The notes under the pieces were generated by a model that worked only from the letters and a program-made list of their open reading frames with translations, was not told the DNA's origin and ran no database searches. Made by a program: the position numbers and the translations under genes. Shown piece by piece: positions 1-8,994 of a stretch of 64,000 bases of DNA. Numbering within the stretch: position 1 is the first letter of the stretch; the number at the start of each line of letters is the position of its first letter. The DNA comes from JACCZX01 sp963729165. Its GTDB lineage: Bacteria > Pseudomonadota > Gammaproteobacteria > Burkholderiales > Burkholderiaceae_F. Location: the NCBI GenBank assembly GCA_963729165.1, contig CAVSMM010000009.1:62001-126000 (forward strand). Reading direction: 5' to 3'.

Positions 1-124
1 ATTGCTCGACCGTATCGCCCAGCGCCGCCCACATCTCGCGCGTCAGCGCGTTCAGCTTGGCCGGTCGATTGAGGACGATGGTCGCAATCGCGCCATCGCG
101 CTCGACATAGACAGCCTCCGGCAC
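1..124 (-). CDS. Enoyl-CoA hydratase/isomerase (crotonase) family, N-terminal fragment
   Basis: Only the first 41 codons are inside the window; the gene continues off the left edge. The visible residues include IATIVLNRPAKLNAL, the first beta-strand and NRP-x-x-NAL turn typical of the crotonase fold, whose members hydrate, isomerise or cleave acyl-CoA thioesters in the cytoplasm. The start is taken as GTG at 124, ten bases after the stop of the Bug receptor gene, so the two genes probably share a transcript. The catalytic residues lie outside the window, so the reaction cannot be named. Assignment to the family is firm; substrate unknown. Confidence 0.8.
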   Translation of the reverse strand, partial: MPEAVYVERDGAIATIVLNRPAKLNALTREMWAALGDTVEQ

Positions 125-134
125 TTGCAGCCCG

Positions 135-1154
135 CTAATTGGCCTTGACGTTCAGGTCCTTAACCAGCTTCTGATACTTGGTTAGTTCGGCCTTGATGAA
201 GTCCGAAAACTGTGCCGGTGTTGCGGCACCACCAAACTGCACGCCTTGCGCGACCAGACTGGTGTTGATGCCCGGATCGCTCATCGCTTTCTTCACCGCA
301 CCGTCGATCTTGCTGACAACGTCCGCAGGCAATCCCTTCGGGCCCATCACCGAATACCAGTTCGTTACCTCGAAACCTTTGATACCGACTTCTGTGAACG
401 TCGGCACGTCGGGTAACTGCGACAAACGCTGCGGGGTCGAGATCGCGAGCGCGCGCAGCTTGCCCGTCTTGATGTGCTCGAGTACCGGCGGCATGGTGTC
501 GAAGTTCATGTTCACCTGCCCGCCGATAAGATCGACCACGGCCTGGCCGCTGCCTTTGTAGGGAATGTGATTCAACTCGACTTCGGTCAGTTTTGCGAAC
601 AGTGCGCCGGCTAAATGCTGCGTGCTTCCGACCCCCGACGATGCGTACGTATACGTGCCGGGCTTGGCCTTGGCGAGTGCCACCAGCTCGGGAACCGTTC
701 GCGCGGGAATGCTCGGATGGACCACAAGCACGTTGGGAACGTAGCCCACGTACGTAATCGGCGTGAAGTCCGTTGCAGCGTCATAGGGCACTTTGTCCAG
801 CACAAACGGCGCGATCGCATTCGAGTTCGAATGGCCCATTAACAGCGTGTAGCCGTCGGGCGCAGAACGCGCGACTTCGGCCGCCGCGATCGTGCCCGAC
901 GCGCCGGCACGATTCTCGACGACGATCGTCTGACCGAGAACCTCCGACATCTTGACCCCCAATGCGCGCGCGACGATGTCAGTGCCACCGCCGGGTGCGA
1001 AGCCCACCAGGATGCGAATAGGCTTGTTGGGATATGCCGTCTGGGCAATCGCCGGTGCCGCAAACGCGGACACCACCGCAACGGCGGCGCAGGTGTGAAG
1101 AAAAATGCGGCGGCCGCGATTTCCGAAAACGCCGGCGGTGTTACGCGTACTCAT
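135..1154 (-). CDS. Bug-family tripartite tricarboxylate transporter receptor (TctC-like)
   Basis: Periplasmic solute-binding protein of about 339 residues, the usual size of the family. An N-terminal export signal ends near AAPAIAQ and is followed by YPNKPIRILVGFAPGGGTD, the family hallmark strand and loop, then ENRAGASGTIAA and a DGYTLLMG segment. Such proteins bind carboxylates and similar small acids, and many genomes carry far more receptors than TctAB membrane pairs. The start at 1154 is chosen because AAGGAGAC lies just upstream; the longer open frame to 1322 has no ribosome site. Encoded between a crotonase and an aminotransferase on the same strand, suggesting a catabolic operon. Ligand unknown. 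Confidence 0.93.
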   Translation of the reverse strand: MSTRNTAGVFGNRGRRIFLHTCAAVAVVSAFAAPAIAQTAYPNKPIRILVGFAPGGGTDIVARALGVKMSEVLGQTIVVENRAGASGTIAAAEVARSAPDGYTLLMGHSNSNAIAPFVLDKVPYDAATDFTPITYVGYVPNVLVVHPSIPARTVPELVALAKAKPGTYTYASSGVGSTQHLAGALFAKLTEVELNHIPYKGSGQAVVDLIGGQVNMNFDTMPPVLEHIKTGKLRALAISTPQRLSQLPDVPTFTEVGIKGFEVTNWYSVMGPKGLPADVVSKIDGAVKKAMSDPGINTSLVAQGVQFGGAATPAQFSDFIKAELTKYQKLVKDLNVKAN

Positions 1155-1248
1155 CAATGTCTCCTTGGCAACGTCCGTTATGTGATTTGTATGAGAGCCG
1201 GCGCGCCGGACTCTGGCGCCCACCCGTTTTGCGCTGATGAAGGCCAGT

Positions 1249-2454
1249 CTAGGCGGCCTGAGCCAACTTTGCTGTTGGTGCTTCCGCCAAGTAGGCCATC
1301 GCGGCGTCGACGCCCCCGGCACGGTGCGGAATGCCGGCGAGCTTCAATCCCATTTCTACGCCGGCCAACGTGCCGCATAACATCAACTCGTTGAAGTAGC
1401 CCAGATGTCCGATGCGAAAGATCTTTCCGGTCACCTTGCCGAGTCCCTGACCGAGCGACATGTTGAATCGTTCGAGGACGATCTTGCGAAACTTATCGGC
1501 GCTGTGCCCGTCCGGCACTATCAGTGCGGTCAACGCCGAGCTGTATTCGGCCGGATTGACGCACAGGATCTCGAGTCCCCAGGCGCGCGCTGCGCGCCGC
1601 GTCGCTTCAGCCAGACGATCGTGCCGCGCGAAGACGTTAGGCAGGCCTTCGGCGAACAGCATCTCAAGCGCTTCATGCAGCCCGTACAGCAAATTGGTCG
1701 CGGGTGTGTAGGGAAAGTAACCGGTCGCGTTGGACGCGATCATCTCGCTCCACTCCCAGTACGAGCGCGGCAACTTCGCATGCTCGGACGCCGCTAACGC
1801 CTTTGCGCTGATCGCGTTGAACGAAAGTCCCGGCGGCAGCATCAAGCCCTTTTGCGAGCCGCCGATCGTGACATCAACGCCCCATTCGTCGTGCCGGTAA
1901 TCGATCGATCCGAGCGACGAAATGGTGTCGACCAGCAACAGCGCCGGATGTCCGGAGCGATCGATCGCCGCGCGAATCGGCGCTATCGGTGTTGTCACTC
2001 CCGTCGATGTTTCGTTGTGCACGACGCACACGGCTTTGATGGCGTGCGCCGCGTCGGCGCGCAATCGCTTTTCGATCTCTGCGGGATTGGCGCCCTGACG
2101 CCAGTCGCCCGGCATGAAGTCGACGACCAGCGACAGCCGCTCTGCCAGCTTCTTCCACAACGTTGCGAACTGTCCGGTCTCAGCCATCAGCACGCGATCG
2201 CCCGGTGACAGCGTGTTGACCAGCGCTGCTTCCCACGCACCTGTGCCCGACGCCGGGTAGATCACCACATCGCGCTCGGTCTGAAACACACGCTTGATGC
2301 CGACAAGCACGGCTTTGCCAAGCACCGCGAACTCGGGCCCACGATGATCGATCGTCGGCCGGTCGATCGCGCGCAGCACTCGATCGGGCACGTTGGTTGG
2401 ACCGGGAATTTGAAGAAAGTGACGGCCTGAGGGGTGACTGTCGAGTTCTAGCAT
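1249..2454 (-). CDS. Pyridoxal-phosphate aminotransferase, class V (alanine/serine--glyoxylate type)
   Basis: About 401 residues. The N-terminal LQIPGPTNVPDRVLRAI is the signature opening of the serine/alanine-glyoxylate aminotransferase branch. Later VDTISSLGSIDYRHDEWGVD and GGSQKGLMLPPGLSF contain the cofactor-binding Asp and the Lys (in SQKG) that forms the Schiff base. Expected role is transfer of an amino group to glyoxylate in the cytoplasm. The start at 2454 follows GAAAGG. The gene diverges from the FAD/Fe-S dehydrogenase across a 57-base gap. A glycolate-type dehydrogenase beside a glyoxylate aminotransferase suggests linked two-carbon metabolism, which is inference. Confidence 0.92.
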   Translation of the reverse strand: MLELDSHPSGRHFLQIPGPTNVPDRVLRAIDRPTIDHRGPEFAVLGKAVLVGIKRVFQTERDVVIYPASGTGAWEAALVNTLSPGDRVLMAETGQFATLWKKLAERLSLVVDFMPGDWRQGANPAEIEKRLRADAAHAIKAVCVVHNETSTGVTTPIAPIRAAIDRSGHPALLLVDTISSLGSIDYRHDEWGVDVTIGGSQKGLMLPPGLSFNAISAKALAASEHAKLPRSYWEWSEMIASNATGYFPYTPATNLLYGLHEALEMLFAEGLPNVFARHDRLAEATRRAARAWGLEILCVNPAEYSSALTALIVPDGHSADKFRKIVLERFNMSLGQGLGKVTGKIFRIGHLGYFNELMLCGTLAGVEMGLKLAGIPHRAGGVDAAMAYLAEAPTAKLAQAA

Positions 2455-2511
2455 CGGAAACCTTTCGAGGAGCCGACTACTGTAGCGCGCCAGGCGGCTA
2501 TATTGAACTGC

Positions 2512-3960
2512 ATGAACGATCTGGCGCAGCCGCTCGTGTTCCATCCACCGCAAGCTGACGGCGATCTCGCCAGGCGACTGCGTAGTGCTGTGCAAGGAGA
2601 GGTTTTATTCGATCGCGCCTCGCGCGGGCGTTACTCCACCGATGCCTCGATTTATCAGATCGAACCGGTCGGCGTGTTGATTCCCAAAACGCAGGATGAC
2701 GTGCGTGCCGCGGTCGACATCTGTCGCGAGTTACGCGTGCCGATGCTGCCGCGCGGTGCCGGCAGCTCGCAGTGCGGACAGACCGTCGGGGCTGCGCTGG
2801 TGATCGACCACAGCAAGTATCTGAACGGCATCGTCGCATTCAACCGCGGAGATATGACCGTCACCGTCGAGCCCGGCATCGTGCTCGATGCGTTGAACGC
2901 GTGGCTGCGGCCGCACGGGCTGTGGTTTCCGGTCGACGTCAGCACATCGGCGCAGTGCACGCTGGGAGGCATGGCCGGTAACAACTCGTGCGGATCGCGC
3001 TCGATCGCGCACGGCAACATGGTGCATAACGTCGTCGCGATCGATGCGTTGCTCGCCGATGGCACGGAAGCGTGGTTCGGCGCAGAAGCCGAGATGGCCG
3101 GATCTCCTCGCATCAACAAGCTGCTCGAAGAGCTGCGCAGCATTGCGGTGCGCGAGTGGGACGAGATCGAGCGCAGCGTGCCGAAGGTGATGCGGCGTGT
3201 CGGCGGCTACAACATCGACGTGTTCCTGCCGCAAAGCGAGCGTCCGTATACCGCTGACGGTAGCGTCAACCTTTCGCATCTGCTGGTCGGCAGCGAAGGC
3301 ACGCTCGCATGGACCAGCGCATTGACGTTGCAGCTTGCACCGCTGCCGACGCAGCGCACGCTCGGCGTCGTCAGCTTTCCGACGCTGTACCGCGCGATGC
3401 AGTGCGCGCAGCACATCGTCACGCTGAAGCCGTCGGCGGTCGAGCTGGTCGATCGCACGATGATCGAGCTCGCGCGCGAGAATCCAGCATTTCGTCCGGT
3501 GATCGAGGCCGCACTGGTCGGTCAGCCCGAGGCGATCCTGCTGGTCGAATTCAGCGACCTCATTGACAGTAACGTCAGCACGCATCAACGGCTCAACCAA
3601 CTGGTGACGCTGATCGCTGATCTGGGCCTGCCGGATCAAGTCGTGCGCATGACCGACGCCGCTTCGCAGAAAGCGTTGTGGGAAGTCAGGAAAGCCGGCC
3701 TCAACATCATGATGAGCATGCGCGGCGACGGCAAGCCGGTGTCGTTCATCGAAGACTGCGCCGTGCCGCTCGAACATTTGGCCGACTACGTGGCGCGCCT
3801 GACCGACGTGTTTGCGAAGCATGGCACGCGCGGCACCTGGTACGCGCACGCTTCGGTCGGCACGCTGCACGTTCGACCGATCCTCGATATGCGTCGCGAC
3901 GGTGCGCAGAAAATGCGCTTGATCGCCGAAGAAGCTGCGCTGCTGGTGCGCGGATACAAA
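2512..3960 (+). CDS. FAD-linked 2-hydroxyacid dehydrogenase, FAD-domain part (frameshifted)
   Basis: First 483 codons of a large FAD plus Fe-S dehydrogenase (GlcD/D-lactate/YdiJ-like). PMLPRGAGSSQCGQTVG and CTLGGMAGNNSCGSRS are the FAD (PCMH-type) binding loops, and LLVGSEGTLAW is the conserved loop before the substrate domain. It would oxidise a 2-hydroxyacid such as lactate, glycolate or 2-hydroxyglutarate and pass electrons to its Fe-S part. After GYK at 3960 homology leaves this frame; the frame happens to stay open to 4461 but its last 167 codons are out-of-frame translation. One extra G in the GGG at 3961-3963 restores continuity with the next entry. ATG at 2512 is preferred to TTG at 2503. 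Confidence 0.88.
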
Positions 3961-3961
3961 G

Positions 3962-5584
3962 GGCGCATTCTCGGGCGAGCACGGCGACGGACTGGTGCGC
4001 AGCGAGTGGGTTGCGTGGCAATTCGGACCGCGCCTGACGCGCGCGTTCGAAGAGATCAAGGCGCTGTTCGATCCCGACGGCTTGATGAATCCCGGCAAGA
4101 TCGTCAAGCCCACCAAGATGGACGACACGCGGCTGTTTCGTTATCCGCCGGGCTATCGAACGCAGCCGCTGCAGACCGCGCTCGACTGGTCTGCGTGGGA
4201 CGTACAGAACGATCCGGTCGCCGACACACTGACATCGCCCGGCACCGGCGGCGATCCGGCGCACGGCTTCGCCAAGGCCGTCGAGATGTGCAACAACAAC
4301 GGCCACTGCCGCAAGTTCGACGCCGGCACGATGTGCCCGAGCTTTCGCGCGACACGCGACGAGGAACACCTGACGCGCGGCCGCGCCAATACATTGCGGC
4401 TCGCGCTCACGGGTCAGATCGAAGGTGGACTGGCTTCGGATGCGGTTCGCGATGCGCTTGATCTGTGCGTCAGCTGCAAAGGCTGTCGCCGCGAATGTCC
4501 GACCGGCGTCGACATGGCGAAGATGAAGATCGAGTTTCTTCATCACTATCACCAGCGAAGCGGCATTTCGATCAAGGACCGGTTGATTGCTTACCTTCCG
4601 CGCTATGCGCACTGGGGCGCACGGCTGCCATGGCTGTTTAACCTGCGCAACACAATGCCGGGCGCCGCAGCGTTGTCCGAAAAGTGGCTGGGTTTCGCTG
4701 CGCAACGATCGCTGCCGTCATGGCGCAGCGACACGTTCCTCGCCGGACTGGTGTATCCGGTCAACACAGACGGCAGCATCGAGCCGCAGTCTCGCGGCGC
4801 CTTTGAGAAAGATCGCGGCGAAGTCGTGCTGTTCGCCGATACCTTCAACAACGCTTTCGAACCCGAGGTCGCGCATGACGCGCTCGCGGTGCTCGAAGCG
4901 GCCGGCTACACCGTGCACATCGCACTGCCCGCGGACGGCAGCCGCCGTCCGCTGTGCTGCGGGCGCACGTTTCTCGCGACCGGCATGGTCGATCAGGCAA
5001 AGTTTGAGGCGAAACGCACGCTGGCGGCGCTGCTGCCCTACGTTGAGCGCGGCGCAACCATCGTCGGCCTCGAGCCATCGTGTCTGCTGTCAATGCGCGA
5101 TGAATTTCTTGTCATGGGATTGGGCGGCGCCGCCGAGCGTCTCGCATCGAGTGCGTTTCTGATCGAGGAGTTCCTGGCACGCGAACATCGCGCGGGCCGG
5201 CTTCAGTTGGAGCTGGCACCCCTACCCGAAAAGCGCGCGCTGATTCACGGTCACTGTCACCAAAAAGCGTTCGACGCGCTGGCTCCGGCGGTTGAAGTGC
5301 TGCGCTTGATTCCGGAGTTGCAAGTCGACGTCATCGATTCAAGCTGTTGTGGCATGGCCGGCGCGTTTGGCTACGAAGCCGCGCATTACGACGTTTCGAT
5401 GAAGATGGCCGAGCTTTCGCTGCTGCCCGCGGTGCGCGCTGCTGAAGAGAACACGCTGATCGTTGCCGACGGCACCAGTTGCCGGCATCAGATTGCCGAT
5501 GGCACGCGCGACACGGGTGCGCGTCCCGCGATGCATGTCGTCCGAGTATTGGCGCGCGCGCTGGTAAAGCGCGCGCAGGATTAG
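3962..5584 (+). CDS. FAD/Fe-S 2-hydroxyacid dehydrogenase, C-terminal FAD-cap and Fe-S part (frameshifted)
   Basis: Continuation of the preceding gene after a one-base frameshift; whole protein about 1024 residues. It resumes at GAFSGEHGDGLVRSEW, the end of the FAD-oxidase C-terminal domain. Two iron-sulfur motifs follow: CNNNGHCRKFDAGTMCPS and CVSCKGCRRECPTGVD. At the end are CCG-type cysteine motifs, LCCGRTF and DSSCCGMAGAFGYE, as in heterodisulfide-reductase-like subunits. This domain order matches the fused YdiJ/GlcDF-type dehydrogenases. If the break is real, independent translation could only begin at an internal ATG such as 3995, giving a protein without FAD domain. Its stop overlaps the convergent NnrU stop. 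Confidence 0.88.
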   Translation, partial: GAFSGEHGDGLVRSEWVAWQFGPRLTRAFEEIKALFDPDGLMNPGKIVKPTKMDDTRLFRYPPGYRTQPLQTALDWSAWDVQNDPVADTLTSPGTGGDPAHGFAKAVEMCNNNGHCRKFDAGTMCPSFRATRDEEHLTRGRANTLRLALTGQIEGGLASDAVRDALDLCVSCKGCRRECPTGVDMAKMKIEFLHHYHQRSGISIKDRLIAYLPRYAHWGARLPWLFNLRNTMPGAAALSEKWLGFAAQRSLPSWRSDTFLAGLVYPVNTDGSIEPQSRGAFEKDRGEVVLFADTFNNAFEPEVAHDALAVLEAAGYTVHIALPADGSRRPLCCGRTFLATGMVDQAKFEAKRTLAALLPYVERGATIVGLEPSCLLSMRDEFLVMGLGGAAERLASSAFLIEEFLAREHRAGRLQLELAPLPEKRALIHGHCHQKAFDALAPAVEVLRLIPELQVDVIDSSCCGMAGAFGYEAAHYDVSMKMAELSLLPAVRAAEENTLIVADGTSCRHQIADGTRDTGARPAMHVVRVLARALVKRAQD

Positions 5585-6160
5585 CCGAATGGCTGTGGCC
5601 CGATCAGCAGTCCGTGCAGCCAGAACGCGAACACTGCCCAGATCACCAGGCCGATCATTGTTGCCTTGACGTCGGCCGACGCGGGCCCTGACCGCATAGA
5701 CCGTCCCCGCCGCACGATCACGCCGCCGCGCCGCGGCGTAGTTGAACACCGCCCACACCAGAAACGATCCAAACAGCACTAGATCAGCAACTGTTCCATT
5801 TGCCAGCAGATGCGCGACGGCCCAGACCTTGACACCGAGGACCATCGGATGTCCGACCGCGCGCTTGATGCGTGTTCCCGGCACATAGGCGGCAGTCACC
5901 AGAATGAACGCGGGAATCGTCAGTGCCGTGCCCAAGTGCCTTAGCCACGTTGGCGGCGTGTACACGATTACCGGCGACTGGCGCGCCAACCCGTAGCCAA
6001 TCACGATCAGCACGAAGCCGATCAGCGACAGCACGGTGTAAATGCCCTTCCAAGCTTTTGGCCCGCGCTGCGCGATCTGCGCGGTGCGCCAATCGTCGGC
6101 GACGATGCGCACCGAATGAACGCCGAGAAAAATTATCAATCCGACGATCAGCCACGTCAT
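5581..6160 (-). CDS. NnrU family membrane protein (frameshifted)
   Basis: Begins MTWLIVGLIIFLGVHSVR, the NnrU opening with its conserved GxHS, then several hydrophobic spans including WKGIYTVLSLIGFVLIVIGY and VKVWAVAHLLANGTVADL. The C-terminus IWAVFAFWLHGLLIGPQPFG lies in another frame. One extra base near 5689 separates the two; joined, the protein is about 193 residues, normal for the family. NnrU-type proteins are integral membrane proteins linked in some bacteria to nitric oxide metabolism and related to isoprenoid-modifying membrane enzymes; the role here is unknown. Unless corrected, the first frame runs antisense into the Fe-S gene to 5339. Confidence 0.88.
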
Positions 6161-6202
6161 GGACGCCCTCCGCGAAATGAAGGCGCAGCGTAACGCCGGG
6201 CC

Positions 6203-7177
6203 TCAGCGGCCAGCGATTTCGGTGGCCAACCCCGAGTTCAGCAACACCTGCGGCGATGGGAACCAGATCTGGTCATTGGCGATCGCTGCGCCCGCTTGCA
6301 GCACGCGCTGATCGACGCCGCGTGCAGCGATAAATTCATCGCTGCGCCGGTTCGCAGACGCCACGGCATCGGCGCTGAAACCGGCTCCGCCCGCGCTGTG
6401 CAGTCCTACCCTCGCATGAGTGCCGATAATGCGGCGTGCCCCGCCTGCGAATGCAGTGACGCACGCGCTGCTGCACTCGGCGTTCACGAACGTATCAATG
6501 TTGCGATCACGCAGCAGCGTGCCCAAAGCCAAGCCTTCGGCAACGCGGCCACCGGGACTTTCGAGCCGCACGATTCGAACGTCTGGATTGCCGTCGAGCA
6601 CATCGCGCACCGCGCGGGTGCTTCCGAACTCGAGCCCACCCTGCACCACGATCTGGTTTGAACGTGAATCCAGACGCACCGTCGCCGGCGGCGACGAACC
6701 AATCAGTGTCGACCACACTTCGGGCATCACATAGCGCGCGGATTGGAACCAGAACATGCCGACCCAGACGAACGCGCCGATTCCCACCATGCCTGTGAGC
6801 ACAGCGACCGGCATCGACCCGCCACGACCGACACTTTCGATTGCGGATCGTTGCACGCCGGTGCCCCACCATAGCGCGCCGGCGATCAGCGTCACGACTT
6901 CGAGTAGCCATAACAGCGACGATCCGATCGGATAGTCGGTAATCGGAACCTGCCGCGAGGCATAGGCGATCAGTTGCACAGCGCCCCAGACCAGCGCTGC
7001 ACTGCCGATGACCGCGACCGCCAGCGGTAGATCGCCCCGCCAGTGTTGCCGCAGATAGCCAACGCGCCGCGTACGCCCCCGCATGTGCTTCTCGCGAAAT
7101 CGCTCGGTGTTCTTGAGCTGCTTGCGGGGCGACGGCGGGTGAGGCGGGAGTGCCTGGTTGGCGTCTAAAGTTTCCAT
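6203..7177 (-). CDS. Membrane-anchored ClpP-like serine protease (crotonase/ClpP fold)
   Basis: 324 residues. Three predicted membrane spans lie near residues 51-73, 84-106 and 122-144, followed by a soluble ClpP-like domain. That domain shows VRLESPGGRVAEGLALG (208-210 is the PGG oxyanion loop), AECSSACVTAFAGG with likely nucleophile Ser237, and RVGLHSAGG with likely catalytic His260. The layout resembles membrane-bound ClpP-class or SppA/NfeD-like proteases, but the small membrane domain ahead of the protease is unusual. Substrate unknown. It diverges from the dehydratase gene with a 70-base gap. A second possible start is Met32. Confidence 0.8.
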   Translation of the reverse strand: METLDANQALPPHPPSPRKQLKNTERFREKHMRGRTRRVGYLRQHWRGDLPLAVAVIGSAALVWGAVQLIAYASRQVPITDYPIGSSLLWLLEVVTLIAGALWWGTGVQRSAIESVGRGGSMPVAVLTGMVGIGAFVWVGMFWFQSARYVMPEVWSTLIGSSPPATVRLDSRSNQIVVQGGLEFGSTRAVRDVLDGNPDVRIVRLESPGGRVAEGLALGTLLRDRNIDTFVNAECSSACVTAFAGGARRIIGTHARVGLHSAGGAGFSADAVASANRRSDEFIAARGVDQRVLQAGAAIANDQIWFPSPQVLLNSGLATEIAGR

Positions 7178-7247
7178 GCCTGCGAGTCTAGGGCTCCGTC
7201 CCCCCGCAGGTCATCGCGCGCTTACGCATGCGCGGTAATCTGCGCGA

Positions 7248-8984
7248 ATGGGAGACAAGAAAAGAAATACTCGGACGAAACCCGCGGCTGACACACAGCG
7301 GGGGCTGCAGCGCGGCCTGACGAATTACGGCGACGCCGAATTCTCGATGTTCCTGCGCAAGGCGTTTGTCAAGGCAATGGGCTACTCGGACGATGCCCTG
7401 CTACGGCCGATTGTCGGCATTACCAACACCTACAGCGATTACAACGCGTGCCACGGCAATGTGCCGAAGCTGATTGAAGCGGTCAAGCGCGGCGTGATGT
7501 TGGCAGGCGGGCTGCCGATGGAATTCCCGACGGTGTCGATTCATGAATCGTTTGCGCATCCGACCAGCATGTTTCTGCGCAATCTGATGGCGATGGACAC
7601 CGAAGAGATGATTCGCGCGCAGCCGATGGATTCGGTCGTGCTGATCGGCGGCTGCGACAAGACGATTCCCGCGCAGCTGATGGCGGCCGCATCGGCCGAC
7701 GTGCCCGCGATCGTACTGCCGGTAGGTCCGATGCTGGTCGGTCACTATCAGGGTGAAGCGTTGGGCGCGTGCACCGATTGCCGCCGGCTGTGGGGTGACT
7801 ACCGCGCCGATCGCATTGGTGCTGCAGACATTGAAGTCATCAACGAGCGGCTCGCGCCGACCACAGGAACCTGCATGGTGATGGGTACCGCCAGCACGAT
7901 CGCGTGCGCGGTCGAGGCGCTCGGCATGAGCTTGCCGCTGTCCGCAACGATTCCGGCTACGCATGCCGATCGCATTCGTTGTGCCGAAGCCAGCGGCCGC
8001 GCCGCAGTCACACTCGCCGCGAAAGGGCCGCGCCCGAGCGAAGTGATGACGGCCGCCGCGTTTCGCAACGCTTTGATCGTCACGCAAAGCATCGGCGGCT
8101 CGACCAACGCGCTGATTCATCTGACGGCGGTTGCCGGCCGGTTGGGCATCGGCATCGATCTCGATGAGTTCGACGCACTCGGTCGCAAGGTGCCCGTGTT
8201 GATCGACCTGAAGCCGTCGGGCCAGCACTATATGGAGCATTTTCACTGGGCCGGCGGCGTGCCGCGCCTGCTGCGCGAGCTCGAGGATCTGCTCGATTTG
8301 AACGCGCGTACCGTCGTCGGGACGCTCGCCGATACGATGAACGCCGCGACCGAATCGCACGCGCAGAGCGTGATCCGCCCGCGCAACGATCCGCTGAACG
8401 AAAGCGGCAGCATGGCAGTGCTGCGCGGCAACCTCGCACCGCGCGGCGCACTGATCAAGCAATCGGCAGCATCGCCGAAGTTGATGCAGCACACCGGCCG
8501 CGCAGTGGTGTTCGATTCGCTCGAAGATCTCGCGGCGCGCATCGACGACGACGCGCTCGATGTCACCGCCGCCGACGTGCTGGTGCTTCGCAATGCGGGT
8601 CCGAAGGGTGCGCCCGGCATGCCCGAGGCCGGCTATCTGCCGATCCCGAAAAAGCTCGCGCGCGCAGGCGTCAAGGACATGGTGCGGATTTCGGACGCAC
8701 GCATGAGCGGCACCGCGTTCGGCACGATCGTGCTTCACATCACGCCTGAGAGCGCGGCCGGCGGGCCGCTCGCACTCGTGCAAGACGGTGATCGCATTCA
8801 GCTCGATGTCGAGAAGCGCCGCATCGAGCTGCTGGTCGACGATGCCGAGCTCAGCAAGCGCCAATCGCGGGTCGGCGCGATCCTCGAGCCGAAATTCGCA
8901 CGTGGTTATGCCGCGCTGTTCATGCGCAGCGTGCTTCAAGCCGATCAGGGCTGCGACTTCGATTTCCTCGTTCCACCTTCCTGA
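7248..8984 (+). CDS. IlvD/Edd family dehydratase, sugar-acid (aldonate) type
   Basis: 578 residues, normal length for the family. Conserved cysteines that would hold the Fe-S cluster are Cys68 (DYNACHGNV), Cys136 (LIGGCDKTIPAQ) and Cys209 (TGTCMVMGTAST). ALGACTDCRRLW is typical of the pentonate/hexonate dehydratase branch rather than dihydroxyacid dehydratase of branched-chain synthesis. These enzymes remove water from an aldonate to give a 2-keto-3-deoxy acid. The next gene, ten bases downstream, encodes a DapA-type lyase that could cleave such a product, so the pair forms a plausible two-step sugar-acid route. Exact sugar acid not determinable. Confidence 0.92.
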   Translation: MGDKKRNTRTKPAADTQRGLQRGLTNYGDAEFSMFLRKAFVKAMGYSDDALLRPIVGITNTYSDYNACHGNVPKLIEAVKRGVMLAGGLPMEFPTVSIHESFAHPTSMFLRNLMAMDTEEMIRAQPMDSVVLIGGCDKTIPAQLMAAASADVPAIVLPVGPMLVGHYQGEALGACTDCRRLWGDYRADRIGAADIEVINERLAPTTGTCMVMGTASTIACAVEALGMSLPLSATIPATHADRIRCAEASGRAAVTLAAKGPRPSEVMTAAAFRNALIVTQSIGGSTNALIHLTAVAGRLGIGIDLDEFDALGRKVPVLIDLKPSGQHYMEHFHWAGGVPRLLRELEDLLDLNARTVVGTLADTMNAATESHAQSVIRPRNDPLNESGSMAVLRGNLAPRGALIKQSAASPKLMQHTGRAVVFDSLEDLAARIDDDALDVTAADVLVLRNAGPKGAPGMPEAGYLPIPKKLARAGVKDMVRISDARMSGTAFGTIVLHITPESAAGGPLALVQDGDRIQLDVEKRRIELLVDDAELSKRQSRVGAILEPKFARGYAALFMRSVLQADQGCDFDFLVPPS

Positions 8985-8994
8985 GCAACTGAGC

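Noticed and set aside
2731..4128. A 465-codon minus-strand open frame
   Set aside because: Antisense shadow of the FAD dehydrogenase; Arg/Gln/His-rich composition with no recognisable domain.
3961..4461. Extra C-terminal domain on the FAD protein
   Set aside because: The residues are an out-of-frame reading of the Fe-S region; the true continuation is in the next frame.
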